Of a stretch of DNA of 64,000 nucleotides, positions 42,866 to 50,843 are shown in pieces. Position 1 is the stretch's first letter; each line of letters starts with the position of its first letter. This DNA comes from JACKCP01 sp034007295 (GTDB taxonomy: Bacteria > Desulfobacterota > Desulfobacteria > Desulfobacterales > JACKCP01): positions 96,854 through 160,853 of the forward strand of contig JAVERC010000003.1 of assembly GCA_034007295.1 (NCBI GenBank), written 5' to 3'. The translations under genes were made by a program, and so were the position numbers. The notes under the pieces are model-generated. The model did no database searches. It saw only the letters and a program-made list of their open reading frames with translations, and was not told where the DNA came from.

Positions 42866-43008
42866 TAGTGATTGGCCGAAAACGAGAATTTTGTTTCAGT
42901 TCAAGGAAGATGAAAAATTTAACCTTTAGGATACATTTAGTATTTTGAGGATTAAATTCTGAATCTGACTTTAGAATGGACAAAAAAGGCTGTTTTAGTT
43001 CAGCAATT
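42866..43008 (+). repeat. family A repeat, copy 5
   Basis: A near-consensus copy from TAGTGATTGGCCGAAAAC through AAAATTTAACCTTTAGGATA and GGATTAAATTCTGAATCTGA to GGCTGTTTTAGTTCAGCAAT. It fills much of the 325-base gap between the OYE start and the RND operon end. Confidence 0.88.
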
Positions 43009-43049
43009 AAACTGCTTCAGTTTTTTCAGGTTGAAAATTTTATGGGATA

Positions 43050-43083
43050 AAAAATGCTCCCTGTTTTAAAAGAGAGCATTTTT
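43050..43083 (-). terminator. intrinsic terminator of the RND operon
   Basis: Stem AAAATGCTC with GAGCATTTT. On the minus strand a T-run follows, 19 bases after the stop of the RND pump gene. Confidence 0.7.
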
Positions 43084-43101
43084 TAGATAAAATTAAAAAA
43101 T

Positions 43102-46100
43102 TTATTTTTCAGTGTCAAAAATCAGTTTATAGGTTTTTTTAACATCTTCTGTCATAAGATAAAAACATGGAACCAGAATAAGTGTAATTATTGTTGCAAA
43201 CAAAACCCCAAAACCAAGAGAAATTGCCATTGGAATCAGAAATCTTGCCTGTCTTGAAGTTTCTAATATCATTGGCATAAGTCCAAAAAAAGTCGTAAGC
43301 GTTGTAAGCATGATTGGACGAAATCTTTGTCTTGCAGCATGGTGGACAGCATCTTCAGGTGATTCTCCTTCAATTGTTTTTCTGTTTGTGAAATCAATTA
43401 AAACAAGGGAGCCGTTTACAACAACGCCTGCAAGAGCAACAATTCCAAAAATACTCATTACGCTCAATGAATATCCCATAATAAGATGGCCTATTATTGC
43501 ACCAATAATTCCAAAAGGAATGCAAAGCATTATAATTAATGGCTGGAAATAGCTTTTGAAAGGTATTGCAAGAAGAGCGTAAATTACTAAAAGTGCAAGT
43601 AAAAGTCCCTGGATAAGACTTTTCACGCTGTCTCTTATTTCTGCCTGCCTTCCTTCAAAACTAAAAGTTAAAAGAGGATATTTTTCCATTAATTCAGGAA
43701 GAACGTCTTTTTGAAGGTTTGAGCTTAAAATATCTGCCTGTGATCTTGGGAAAATATCAGCTGTAACAGAAACAATTCTCATCCCATCTTCCCTGCTTAT
43801 TGAGGTAAATGCTCTTGAATAGCTTATTTTTGCAGCATCTCTTAAAAGTATTTCTCCTTTTGGAGCATTTAAAACCAGATTTTCAAGTGTTGCTTCATAA
43901 TATCTTTCTTTTTCGGGAAGTTTAATAACAACGCTTATTTCATCCTGTCCCCTTAAAAAAGAAAGAGCCTCCTTTCCATAAACTGCATTTCTTACCTGGC
44001 TGGCAATTTCCCTTGAACTAAGTCCCATTCTTTTGCCTGCCGGAAGGATTGTAAGGTCAATCTGTCTTTTTCCGCTTGCAGAACCGTCATCTATGTCTGA
44101 AACTCCCTGGTAATCTTCAAGTTTTTTTGCCAGTTCTTTTCCGGCCTGTTCAAGAATGTCTTTGTCAGGGTGAGAAAGCCTTACTGTAAGTGCTTTTCCC
44201 GAACCAGGGCCGCCTCTGTCAGACTCAAAACTCATGGTTTCAATTCCTGAAAGATTTCCTGTGTAATTTCTCCATTTATTGGAAAATTCTGTTGTGCTTA
44301 TCGGGCGTTTGTCTGCCGATGTAAGATATGTTCTTATGCTTATTGAATTTTCGCTTATAAGAGAAAAAATTCCCTGGCTTAATTTTTCCCTGCCGTTTTC
44401 CTCAACAACTTTTGCTGCAGCATCAATAAGTATTTTTTCAATTTTTCTCACATTTTCACGGGAAGAGCCAACCGGAAGGGTAACGCTTGCAAAGGCATAA
44501 TCTGATTCAACAGAAGGAAAAAGAGTCATTCCCATTCTGCCTGATTTTATATAGCCTCCAAATCCAAGAAGAATTGCAAGACAAAAAGCTATTACGTTGT
44601 ATTTGTGCTTTATTGCAAAATCAAGAATTTTTCCGTAGATTTTTTCAATAAAGTCTTCAAGCATAAAACTTAATTTGGCCTGATAATCTGAAAAAGTTGA
44701 AAAAAATCCTTTTTTTCTTTTCTGGTTTTGAATGGACAAATGTGAGGGAAGAATAAAAAGACTTTCAATAAGTGACATGAAAAAAACACAGGCAACTACA
44801 ACAGGTATGTATTTGAATATTTTCCCCATTATTCCGGGAACAAAAAATAAGGGAAGAAATGTAACAATGTTTGTTGCTACACTGAAAAAAACAGGGGCAG
44901 CAACTTCTTTTACCCCAAAAACTGAAGCTCCAAGAAAAGAAAGACCTTTTTGTCTTGAGCTGTAAATGTTTTCACCTACAACAATTGCATCGTCAACAAC
45001 AATTCCAAGGGTAATAATAAATGCAAACATGGTTATCATGTTTATGCTGAAATCAGTAAAAGGCAGAATTATAAATGATCCAAGAAATGAAACAAGAATT
45101 CCAAGGCTTACCCAGAAAGCAAGTTTTATTTCAAGGAAAAGGGCTAGAAGAATAAATACAAGCAAAAGTCCAAGCATGGCATTTTTGAGTAAAAGTGTAC
45201 CCCTGTCCTTGAAAACATCTGATCTGTCCCTTAAAATTGAAAGTTTCAAATCACCTGGAAGTTCGGAATTTATTTCAGCCATAATTTTTTTGGAAGCATT
45301 TGATACCTGAATTGGTGTCTGGTCTCCAATTCTGTATACGTCAATTAAAAGAGCATTTTTTCCATTAAATCCTGCTGTAACAAAAGAGTCTTCAAAACCT
45401 TCCTTAACCAAAGCAATATCTTCAAGAAAAAGGTTTTCTCCGGTATCTGTTGTTATAATAGGAAGTTTTTTGTATTCTTCAGCCTTTTCCTTTAAATCCT
45501 TTACTCTTACAAGAATATCTCCGCCTTTTGTCCTAAGATTTCCGGCTCCTACTTCAACAGAAGAAGCTCTTATGGCAGATGCAATATTTTCAATTTTTAA
45601 ATTATATTTTCTTAAACTGGCCATGGGAATTTCAATTTGGATTTCCCTGTCCCTTGAACCGCTCAATTCTACCTGGGTGATGTCAGGACTTTGCAAAAGT
45701 CTGTCTTTTATTCTTTCAGCTGTATCTCTTAAAACTATGTCATTTTCAGAACCCCATAAAACAAGGTCAAGAACACCTCGTTTTCTTTCAGAAATTGAAA
45801 CCTTTGGGTCTTCTGTTTCGTCTGGAAATGAATCAATTCTGTCAACTTCCTTTTCAATTTCCTGCCAGAGCCTTATTATGTCTGCAGATTCAAGAGCTTC
45901 TATTACAACGCTTCCAGAACCTTCAGAGGCTGTTGAACTTATGCTTTCTATTCCTTCAAGGCCTTCAACTGCTTCTTCTATGGGAAGAATAATTCCCTTT
46001 TCAACTTCTTCGGGGCTTGCTCCTGGATATGCAACGGAAACAACTACTGTATCAGCCGCAAATTCAGGAAAAACTTCCTGCTTTATATTGAGTCCCATAA

Positions 46101-46197
46101 TAAGTCCTCCCACAAGAAGAACAATCATTAAAAGGTTTGCGGCAACAGAGTTGGAAGCCATCCATGCAAGAGGGCCTTTTTTTGTAAATTCGCTCAT
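43102..46197 (-). CDS. RND efflux pump inner-membrane subunit (HAE1/AcrB-like)
   Basis: This 1031-residue proton-driven pump has the full 12-TM duplicated RND layout and two large periplasmic loops. The N-terminus has the usual VFPEFAADTVVVSVAYPGAS. The proton-relay motif in TM4 is GIVVDDAIVVGENI near 397-410, the two-Asp form of HAE/multidrug pumps. The DFG form of heavy-metal CzcA/CnrA-type pumps is not seen. The C-terminal half has GIVALAGVVVNGSLVLIDF. It is the last gene of the operon with the adaptor (11 bases upstream) and TolC-like protein. Cargo is unknown; drugs, bile-like agents or lipids are all possible. Confidence 0.94.
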   Translation of the reverse strand: MSEFTKKGPLAWMASNSVAANLLMIVLLVGGLIMGLNIKQEVFPEFAADTVVVSVAYPGASPEEVEKGIILPIEEAVEGLEGIESISSTASEGSGSVVIEALESADIIRLWQEIEKEVDRIDSFPDETEDPKVSISERKRGVLDLVLWGSENDIVLRDTAERIKDRLLQSPDITQVELSGSRDREIQIEIPMASLRKYNLKIENIASAIRASSVEVGAGNLRTKGGDILVRVKDLKEKAEEYKKLPIITTDTGENLFLEDIALVKEGFEDSFVTAGFNGKNALLIDVYRIGDQTPIQVSNASKKIMAEINSELPGDLKLSILRDRSDVFKDRGTLLLKNAMLGLLLVFILLALFLEIKLAFWVSLGILVSFLGSFIILPFTDFSINMITMFAFIITLGIVVDDAIVVGENIYSSRQKGLSFLGASVFGVKEVAAPVFFSVATNIVTFLPLFFVPGIMGKIFKYIPVVVACVFFMSLIESLFILPSHLSIQNQKRKKGFFSTFSDYQAKLSFMLEDFIEKIYGKILDFAIKHKYNVIAFCLAILLGFGGYIKSGRMGMTLFPSVESDYAFASVTLPVGSSRENVRKIEKILIDAAAKVVEENGREKLSQGIFSLISENSISIRTYLTSADKRPISTTEFSNKWRNYTGNLSGIETMSFESDRGGPGSGKALTVRLSHPDKDILEQAGKELAKKLEDYQGVSDIDDGSASGKRQIDLTILPAGKRMGLSSREIASQVRNAVYGKEALSFLRGQDEISVVIKLPEKERYYEATLENLVLNAPKGEILLRDAAKISYSRAFTSISREDGMRIVSVTADIFPRSQADILSSNLQKDVLPELMEKYPLLTFSFEGRQAEIRDSVKSLIQGLLLALLVIYALLAIPFKSYFQPLIIMLCIPFGIIGAIIGHLIMGYSLSVMSIFGIVALAGVVVNGSLVLIDFTNRKTIEGESPEDAVHHAARQRFRPIMLTTLTTFFGLMPMILETSRQARFLIPMAISLGFGVLFATIITLILVPCFYLMTEDVKKTYKLIFDTEK

Positions 46198-46208
46198 TTA
46201 TGTTTACC

Positions 46209-47378
46209 TTAATTATTGTCTATTTTAAGAGGCATGCCGTTTACAGGAATTGTTATTGATGAGGAAACAATTTTTTCATCTTCTTTTAATCCTTTTTTGA
46301 CATAAACAAATTTATTGTCTTTCCAGATGATTTCTAAAGGCCTTATTTCAAGTTTTCCATTATTGAAAATCCAGATATTTTTGTCATGAACATATTCCCT
46401 TGGAATTTGAAATACATTTTCCAAAACATCTCCAATTATTTCAAAACTTACATAATCGCCTGCCATTAAAGGCATTTCATCAGAATTGAGTGAAAGAGGG
46501 TCTTTTATTTCAGCAATAATTTCAATCATTCTTGAGTTTTCTGTAACACTTGCTGTAACAGATTTTAAATATCCTTTTCTGAAAAGTTCTGAAGTCTGGG
46601 AATAAATGTTTACAGGCGGTTTTTTTCCCTTTGCCTTTAAAAGCTTTTCAATTTTGTCGTTTGGAACATAGCCTGAAACTCTGAAAAGGGAAGTCCCATA
46701 TAAAAGTGCTGTTTTTTCAAGGGAGGAAATATAACTTCCCTCTTCAATATAGGTTTTGATTATTACTGCATCAAAAGGTGCTTTTATAAGTGTTCTTGAA
46801 AGATCAAGCTCTGCCTTTGAAAGTTCTGCTCTGGCTGCCTCAAGCTTTGCCTGTGCAGATTCAAGCTGGGGTTTTCTCAATGCAAGGGCCTTGTCTTCAA
46901 TTGTGTCCATGCCTGATTTTTCATAAAATTTAAGCTCTTTTTTTGCACTTTCCTGTTTTCCCATTTCAAGGCTTAAATCAGCCTTTGCCTGGTTTACTTG
47001 AGCCTTTAATTTATCTATTTGATAAATATAATCATCTTGTTCTATTTTTGCTAAAATCTCGTCTTTTTTTACAATTCCTCCGGGATAGAAATTTTTTGAA
47101 ACAAAAATAATTTTACCGCTTACAGAGGTTTTAAGCTCAACACTTTTTTCCGGAACAATTGTTCCCATTCCATTTATTATTATTTGGGAATCTTTTTTTA
47201 CAAGTGGTTTTACATCAACATAAAAAGCCTTTATCTGTTTTTTATTTCCTTTTTTTACGGCAGGTTTTGAGTTCATAAAAAAAGTATAGCTTTTAAAGCC
47301 TATAAAAATGAGTAAAAGAAAAACAGCTGCTTTTATTGAAATTCTGATGATTTTAATATTTTTTTCATTCATTTTCAT
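46209..47378 (-). CDS. RND efflux periplasmic adaptor (membrane fusion protein)
   Basis: This is a 389-residue adaptor. One N-terminal TM anchor lies at about 12-30, and the biotinyl-lipoyl half-motif is GKIIFVSKNFYPGGIVKKDE near 93-112. An alpha-helical hairpin at about 125-190 (VNQAKADLSLEMGKQESAKK) is followed by the second lipoyl half (SRTLIKAPFDAVI) and beta-barrel/MP domains (REYVHDKNIWIF). It bridges the inner-membrane pump and the outer-membrane channel. Its start overlaps the end of the TolC-like gene by 14 bases, and the pump follows after 11 bases. Confidence 0.92.
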   Translation of the reverse strand: MKMNEKNIKIIRISIKAAVFLLLIFIGFKSYTFFMNSKPAVKKGNKKQIKAFYVDVKPLVKKDSQIIINGMGTIVPEKSVELKTSVSGKIIFVSKNFYPGGIVKKDEILAKIEQDDYIYQIDKLKAQVNQAKADLSLEMGKQESAKKELKFYEKSGMDTIEDKALALRKPQLESAQAKLEAARAELSKAELDLSRTLIKAPFDAVIIKTYIEEGSYISSLEKTALLYGTSLFRVSGYVPNDKIEKLLKAKGKKPPVNIYSQTSELFRKGYLKSVTASVTENSRMIEIIAEIKDPLSLNSDEMPLMAGDYVSFEIIGDVLENVFQIPREYVHDKNIWIFNNGKLEIRPLEIIWKDNKFVYVKKGLKEDEKIVSSSITIPVNGMPLKIDNN

Positions 47379-48741
47379 TTTCCATATTTTTTACAAATTG
47401 TTTTGTCCATGTACTTCCCACTGCTCTGTAAAGAGCTGTCCTGTATTCAAGAAGAGTTGATTTTTCGCTTATAAAAACCGACTCAAGATTTTTAAGGTAA
47501 TTGTATCTTTCAATATATGAAATATAGTCAGAGCTTCCGTTCTTATATTCATTTTCAGCATAATAAAGAGCAGCCTTTGATGCCTTAATTCTTTTTTCTA
47601 TGAGCAAAAGCTTTTCCTTTTGGGAATTTTCACGGGAAACAGCATCTGATACTTCCTTAAAAGCTGAAAGAACAAGGTCCTTGTATTCATATAAATTCTG
47701 GTTTCTTTCATATCTTGATCTTTTAATTTCTTCTTTTAAATATCCGCCTTTAAAAACAGGTGCTGTTAAATTTCCGGCAAGTCTTGAAATCCAGTCATCA
47801 AGTGAAAGTGAAAAATCATTTGAAGAAAGTCCTGCTGAGGCAGAAATTGAAAGGGTTGGGAGCATGTTTTTTTTGGCTGTATAAAGATTTTCTTCTGAAG
47901 CAAGAAGCCTTGAAAATGAAGCTTTTATATCAGGCCTTGATTCAAGAATATCCGATGGAATTCCAGTTTCGGGTACAGGCAAAAGATTTGGAAGGGTTGA
48001 TGTTTTTATGTCAATAAAATCAAGTCCTGTAATATATGAAAGCTTATTTAAAAGAAGAGTTTTTTCAAGATTTACAGAATTTATTGTTTCTTTAAGTGAA
48101 ATTATTTCCTTTTGGTGGTCATAAATATCAGATGCCTTGGTAATTCCGTTTTTGTACCTGAATTTTAAGACTTCAAGCTGGTTTTCATTTTCCTTTAAAA
48201 TTTTATTTAAGATTTCAAGTCTTGAGTTTATGGAAACAGTATTTTTCCATGCCTCAACAGTTTCTGATGCAATTGTAACAGCCGAGGCTTCAAGATCTTT
48301 TTTTGCAGCAGTTTCACTGAATTTTGCGGCTTTTATCTGTGAATTTATTTTTTTCCACAAATCTATTTCATAACTTGCACCAAGTCCGATTGATGAGGAT
48401 TTTGAAGTGTTTTTATCTGTTTTTGTTTCTGAAATTCCTCCGTCAATGTCTAAATCTGGAAAAAGTCCTGAACCTTGCTTTGCAAGAACTGCCTTTGCTT
48501 TTTTTAAATTTTCATAGGCTTTTTTTATTGTATTGTTGTTTTCAAGTGCTGTTTTTACAAGGAAATTAAGCTCTTCATTGTTAAAATCTTCCCACCACCT
48601 GTCAATTTCTGATTTTCCGTAAAAGTTTTTGTCAAAAGTTTTTGGAATTTTTACTTCATAATTTTTTTCTTTTTCCGGCTCAAATGCTGCACAGCCTGAA
48701 AAGATTATAATTATCAGTATTAAAGTAATAGGTTTTTTCAT
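47365..48741 (-). CDS. outer-membrane efflux lipoprotein (TolC/NodT family)
   Basis: This 458-residue protein has a lipoprotein signal MKKPITLILIIIIFSGCAAF, with the acylated Cys at about residue 17. The start at 48741 is chosen because AGGAT stands just ahead; an upstream start 63 bases earlier would add a basic stretch and put the lipobox too far in. Two OEP repeats of long helices follow, with WWEDFNNEELNFLV near 47-60 and the family segments LLANLPVPETGIPSDILESR-like PDIKAS near 270. It forms the trimeric exit channel for the pump. Two family-A repeat copies stand between it and the sigma-factor gene. Confidence 0.92.
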   Translation of the reverse strand: MKKPITLILIIIIFSGCAAFEPEKEKNYEVKIPKTFDKNFYGKSEIDRWWEDFNNEELNFLVKTALENNNTIKKAYENLKKAKAVLAKQGSGLFPDLDIDGGISETKTDKNTSKSSSIGLGASYEIDLWKKINSQIKAAKFSETAAKKDLEASAVTIASETVEAWKNTVSINSRLEILNKILKENENQLEVLKFRYKNGITKASDIYDHQKEIISLKETINSVNLEKTLLLNKLSYITGLDFIDIKTSTLPNLLPVPETGIPSDILESRPDIKASFSRLLASEENLYTAKKNMLPTLSISASAGLSSNDFSLSLDDWISRLAGNLTAPVFKGGYLKEEIKRSRYERNQNLYEYKDLVLSAFKEVSDAVSRENSQKEKLLLIEKRIKASKAALYYAENEYKNGSSDYISYIERYNYLKNLESVFISEKSTLLEYRTALYRAVGSTWTKQFVKNMENENE

Positions 48742-48769
48742 TTTTATCCTGTAAATAAAAAATTTATAT

Positions 48770-48911
48770 TTAGTTATTGAACGAAAACGGCCTTTTTTGC
48801 CCATTTCTGCGTCAGAATCAAAATTTAATCCTCAAAATACCCGATGTATTCCTGCGGTTAAATTTTTCATCTTCCTTGAACTGAACAAAAAATTCTCGTT
48901 TTCGGCCAATT
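48770..48911 (-). repeat. family A repeat, copy 6 (inverted)
   Basis: On the minus strand it runs ATTGGCCGAAAACGAGAATT, then AAGATGAAAAATTTAACC and GGATTAAATTTTGATTCTGA, to GGCCGTTTTCGTTCAATAAC. It is nearly full length and close to consensus. It sits in tandem with copy 7. Confidence 0.88.
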
Positions 48912-48916
48912 TATAT

Positions 48917-48980
48917 TTAGTTATTGAACGAAAACGGCCTTTTTTGCCCATTCTAAAGTCATATTCAAAATTTAATCCTG
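48917..48980 (-). repeat. family A half-copy 7 (inverted), tandem to copy 6
   Basis: Only the right half of the element, from GGATTAAATTTTGAATATGA to GGCCGTTTTCGTTCAATAAC on the minus strand. The first about 45 plus-strand bases from 48908 repeat those from 48761 exactly, an offset of 147 bases. The TAA stop of the ECF sigma gene lies inside its GGATTAAATTTT block. Confidence 0.8.
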
Positions 48981-49532
48981 AAAATCTGAATTATCTAAAA
49001 TTTCCCTTAATTTTTTTTTTGCTCTTACAAGAAGAGCTTCTATTGAATTTTCTGTTTTACCAAGAATTTCTCCAATTTCACTGTATTTTAAGTCTGCCTT
49101 GTATTTAAGAAGCAAAACCTTTTTATAAAGCTCAGGCAGTTTTTCAATTGAAAGATATAAAATTTTTTCTTCCTGATTTTTGCAAAGAATATCAACAGGG
49201 TTTTCAAAGAAATCTGTTTCAGGAAGATTATCATAATAAACAGGCTTTTTTTTTCTCAAAAAATCAATGCATAGATTGTTTGCAATTTTAAAAAGAAATG
49301 CTTTTACTTTTTTTTCAGGGTCAAAATTTGAAATATTTTTGTAAAATTTTAAATAAGTTTCCTGAACCATGTCTTTTGCTTCTGTTTCATCTTTTATTAT
49401 ATAAATGCAAAATGAGTATAATTGTGTTTCATATCTTGAAACAAGCTCCTCAAAAGCCTTTGAATCAGATAAAAGAATTAAGTTTATAAGGTCATTATCT
49501 GAATATTTTTTTAAAGATTTGAAAAATGCCAT
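48972..49532 (-). CDS. ECF-type RNA polymerase sigma factor
   Basis: This is a 186-residue group-4 sigma factor. Region 2 is FEELVSRYETQLYSFCIYII near 26-45 with DMVQETYLKFYKNISNFDP near 56-74. Region 4 is LPELYKKVLLLKYKADLKYS near 129-148 with a helix-turn-helix IGEILGKTENSIEALLVRAK. It would direct polymerase to the efflux operon. It is third in a set with an anti-sigma-like gene and a periplasmic sensor-like gene upstream, the order of cnrY, cnrX, cnrH. Its final residues and stop are encoded by the edge of a family-A half-copy, but the length is normal. Confidence 0.92.
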   Translation of the reverse strand: MAFFKSLKKYSDNDLINLILLSDSKAFEELVSRYETQLYSFCIYIIKDETEAKDMVQETYLKFYKNISNFDPEKKVKAFLFKIANNLCIDFLRKKKPVYYDNLPETDFFENPVDILCKNQEEKILYLSIEKLPELYKKVLLLKYKADLKYSEIGEILGKTENSIEALLVRAKKKLREILDNSDFQD

Positions 49533-49537
49533 AAAAT

Positions 49538-49993
49538 TCAGATTTTCTTTTTAAAATGCTCTTCAAGCTGTTTGTGAATTGAATTAAAATATTTTGGAGC
49601 ATTTTTTTTAAGGATTGAATCAATTTTTTCAATATGATTCATAAAAAGCATTTCCTTTGTGTCTATGCCTGATTCAAGCTGATTTTTCAATGCCTTGATT
49701 TTATTTTCATCTCTGGTTTTTTGAGAATAAAGACTTAAAATTTCCATTCTTTTGCTGTGTATATCAGTATATGCGTTTTTCATGGAAAGGTGAAAATTTT
49801 TAATTTCACTTTCAAGATTTTTTTTATCAATATTATTGAGCTTTATATCTGAAACTGCATTTTCAGACATGTGAAGAAAGGCTTTTTTTGGTGAAAGCGG
49901 AACAGATATTAAATGAAACACAAGAAAAATTATAAATCCTGCATTAAGTCCAAGTGAAAAAAAAAGTATTATTTTAAATTTGACTGATTTCAA
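49538..49993 (-). CDS. membrane-anchored periplasmic helical protein (CnrX/Spy-like sensor)
   Basis: This is a 151-residue protein. An N-terminal TM/signal anchor lies at about 8-30 (IILFFSLGLNAGFIIFLVFH), then about 115 residues predicted as charged helices (LESEIKNFHLSMKNAYTDIH, IKALKNQLESGIDTKEMLF). The size and form are those of CnrX/ZraP/Spy-type periplasmic metal or stress sensors, which act with an anti-sigma factor. Metal-ligand His and Met residues are present but sparse (HMSEN, FHLSMKN, MNHIEK). It overlaps the anti-sigma gene by four bases and ends five bases before the sigma factor. Confidence 0.7.
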   Translation of the reverse strand: MKSVKFKIILFFSLGLNAGFIIFLVFHLISVPLSPKKAFLHMSENAVSDIKLNNIDKKNLESEIKNFHLSMKNAYTDIHSKRMEILSLYSQKTRDENKIKALKNQLESGIDTKEMLFMNHIEKIDSILKKNAPKYFNSIHKQLEEHFKKKI

Positions 49994-50403
49994 AACAGAT
50001 CTCCTTTATCCGAATTTACAGCAAGAACATAAGTTCCAGAAGAAATCTTGTAAGATTTTAATTCAAAGGTTTTACTGGCAATGGAAAAACCAATTATTAT
50101 TCCAGCTGCTGCACAGCTTAGTGCAAGTGCTTTTATATATTTTCCTGAGTGCTTTAAATACAGGCTGACCTGATTATTTTTTTGGCTGATTTCAAAATCT
50201 TTTAAAATTTTGTTTTTAAGGTTTTCCGGCGGAGTAAAATCCGGAAGATTTTTTAAATTTTTTATAAAAAGAATTTGTTTTTCATTATAAATTTTACAGT
50301 TTTTGCATTTTTTCATGTGGTATTTTATTTTAAGACTTTGAAAAAAAGAAGTTTCATTGTCTATGAATTTTGGATTTAGTTTTTTAAATTTGTTGCAGTC
50401 CAT
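49990..50403 (-). CDS. anti-sigma factor with zinc-finger-like N-terminus
   Basis: This is a 137-residue protein. The N-terminal cytoplasmic part has MDCNKFKKLNP and HMKKCKNC at about residues 30-37, the H-x3-C-x2-C motif of zf-HC2 (ZAS) anti-sigma factors. One TM helix lies at about 92-112 (LALSCAAAGIIIGFSIAS), and the periplasmic tail is short. By family it would hold the ECF sigma factor at the membrane until a periplasmic signal arrives. It is the first gene of the six-gene efflux set. An AAGGAG site precedes the ATG. Confidence 0.78.
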   Translation of the reverse strand: MDCNKFKKLNPKFIDNETSFFQSLKIKYHMKKCKNCKIYNEKQILFIKNLKNLPDFTPPENLKNKILKDFEISQKNNQVSLYLKHSGKYIKALALSCAAAGIIIGFSIASKTFELKSYKISSGTYVLAVNSDKGDLF

Positions 50404-50423
50404 TTTTTTCTCCTTTTTTAGTT

Positions 50424-50451
50424 AATACGATTGAGATTTAAAAAGCCTTCA
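50424..50451 (-). promoter_or_regulatory. candidate ECF-type promoter of the anti-sigma/sigma operon
   Basis: On the minus strand TGAAGG (50451-50446), a 16-base spacer and CGTATT (50429-50424) stand 21 bases before the anti-sigma start. The spacing and the CGT core of the -10 fit ECF promoters, but the -35 is only a partial match. Confidence 0.35.
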
Positions 50452-50528
50452 AAAAATTTTTTATTTTTTGTTACAAATTCTAAAATATAAAACGCTTTGC
50501 TTCTAAAAATAGTAGTGGTAAAAAAAGT

Positions 50529-50557
50529 TTGACTCAACTAATAAAAGGTTCTATATA
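50529..50557 (+). promoter_or_regulatory. sigma-70 promoter of feoAB
   Basis: TTGACT, a 17-base spacer and TATATA, about 40 bases upstream of the feoA start. No clear Fur box overlaps it by eye. Confidence 0.65.
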
Positions 50558-50597
50558 AACTTCAAAAGTTTGGATAACCAAAAAAATGGAGTTTATA

Positions 50598-50843
50598 ATG
50601 GTGCTGGTGTGTTTAAGACAAATGGAAAAAAATTCCCATGGAACCATAAAAAAAATAAACGGTTCAAGGGAAATGGAAAGAAGGATAAGGGATCTTGGCC
50701 TTTTTCCGGGTGTAAAATTCAAGGTTGAAGGGCGTGCTCCTTTAAAGGATCCTGTAGCTTTAAGGCTTGATAATTGCAAAATAACTTTAAGAAACAATGA
50801 AGCAGATAATATAATGGTTGAGCCTGAAGGGGGTGAATCATGA
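50598..50843 (+). CDS. feoA: ferrous iron transport protein FeoA
   Basis: This is an 81-residue SH3-like cytoplasmic protein. The FeoA pattern is clear: GTIKKINGSREMERRIRDLG, LFPGVKFKV, the PLKDPVALRLDNCKITLRN strand pair and a closing IMVEPEG. It regulates or supports the FeoB channel. The ATG at 50598 is preferred, with GGAG six bases upstream; an earlier ATG at 50586 overlaps that site. Its stop overlaps the FeoB start by four bases. Confidence 0.9.
   Translation: MVLVCLRQMEKNSHGTIKKINGSREMERRIRDLGLFPGVKFKVEGRAPLKDPVALRLDNCKITLRNNEADNIMVEPEGGES

Noticed and set aside
45470..46228. 252-codon plus-strand frame opposite the RND pump
   Set aside because: It is the mirror of the pump gene; serine/proline-rich translation is typical of antisense frames here, and the pump has all family motifs.
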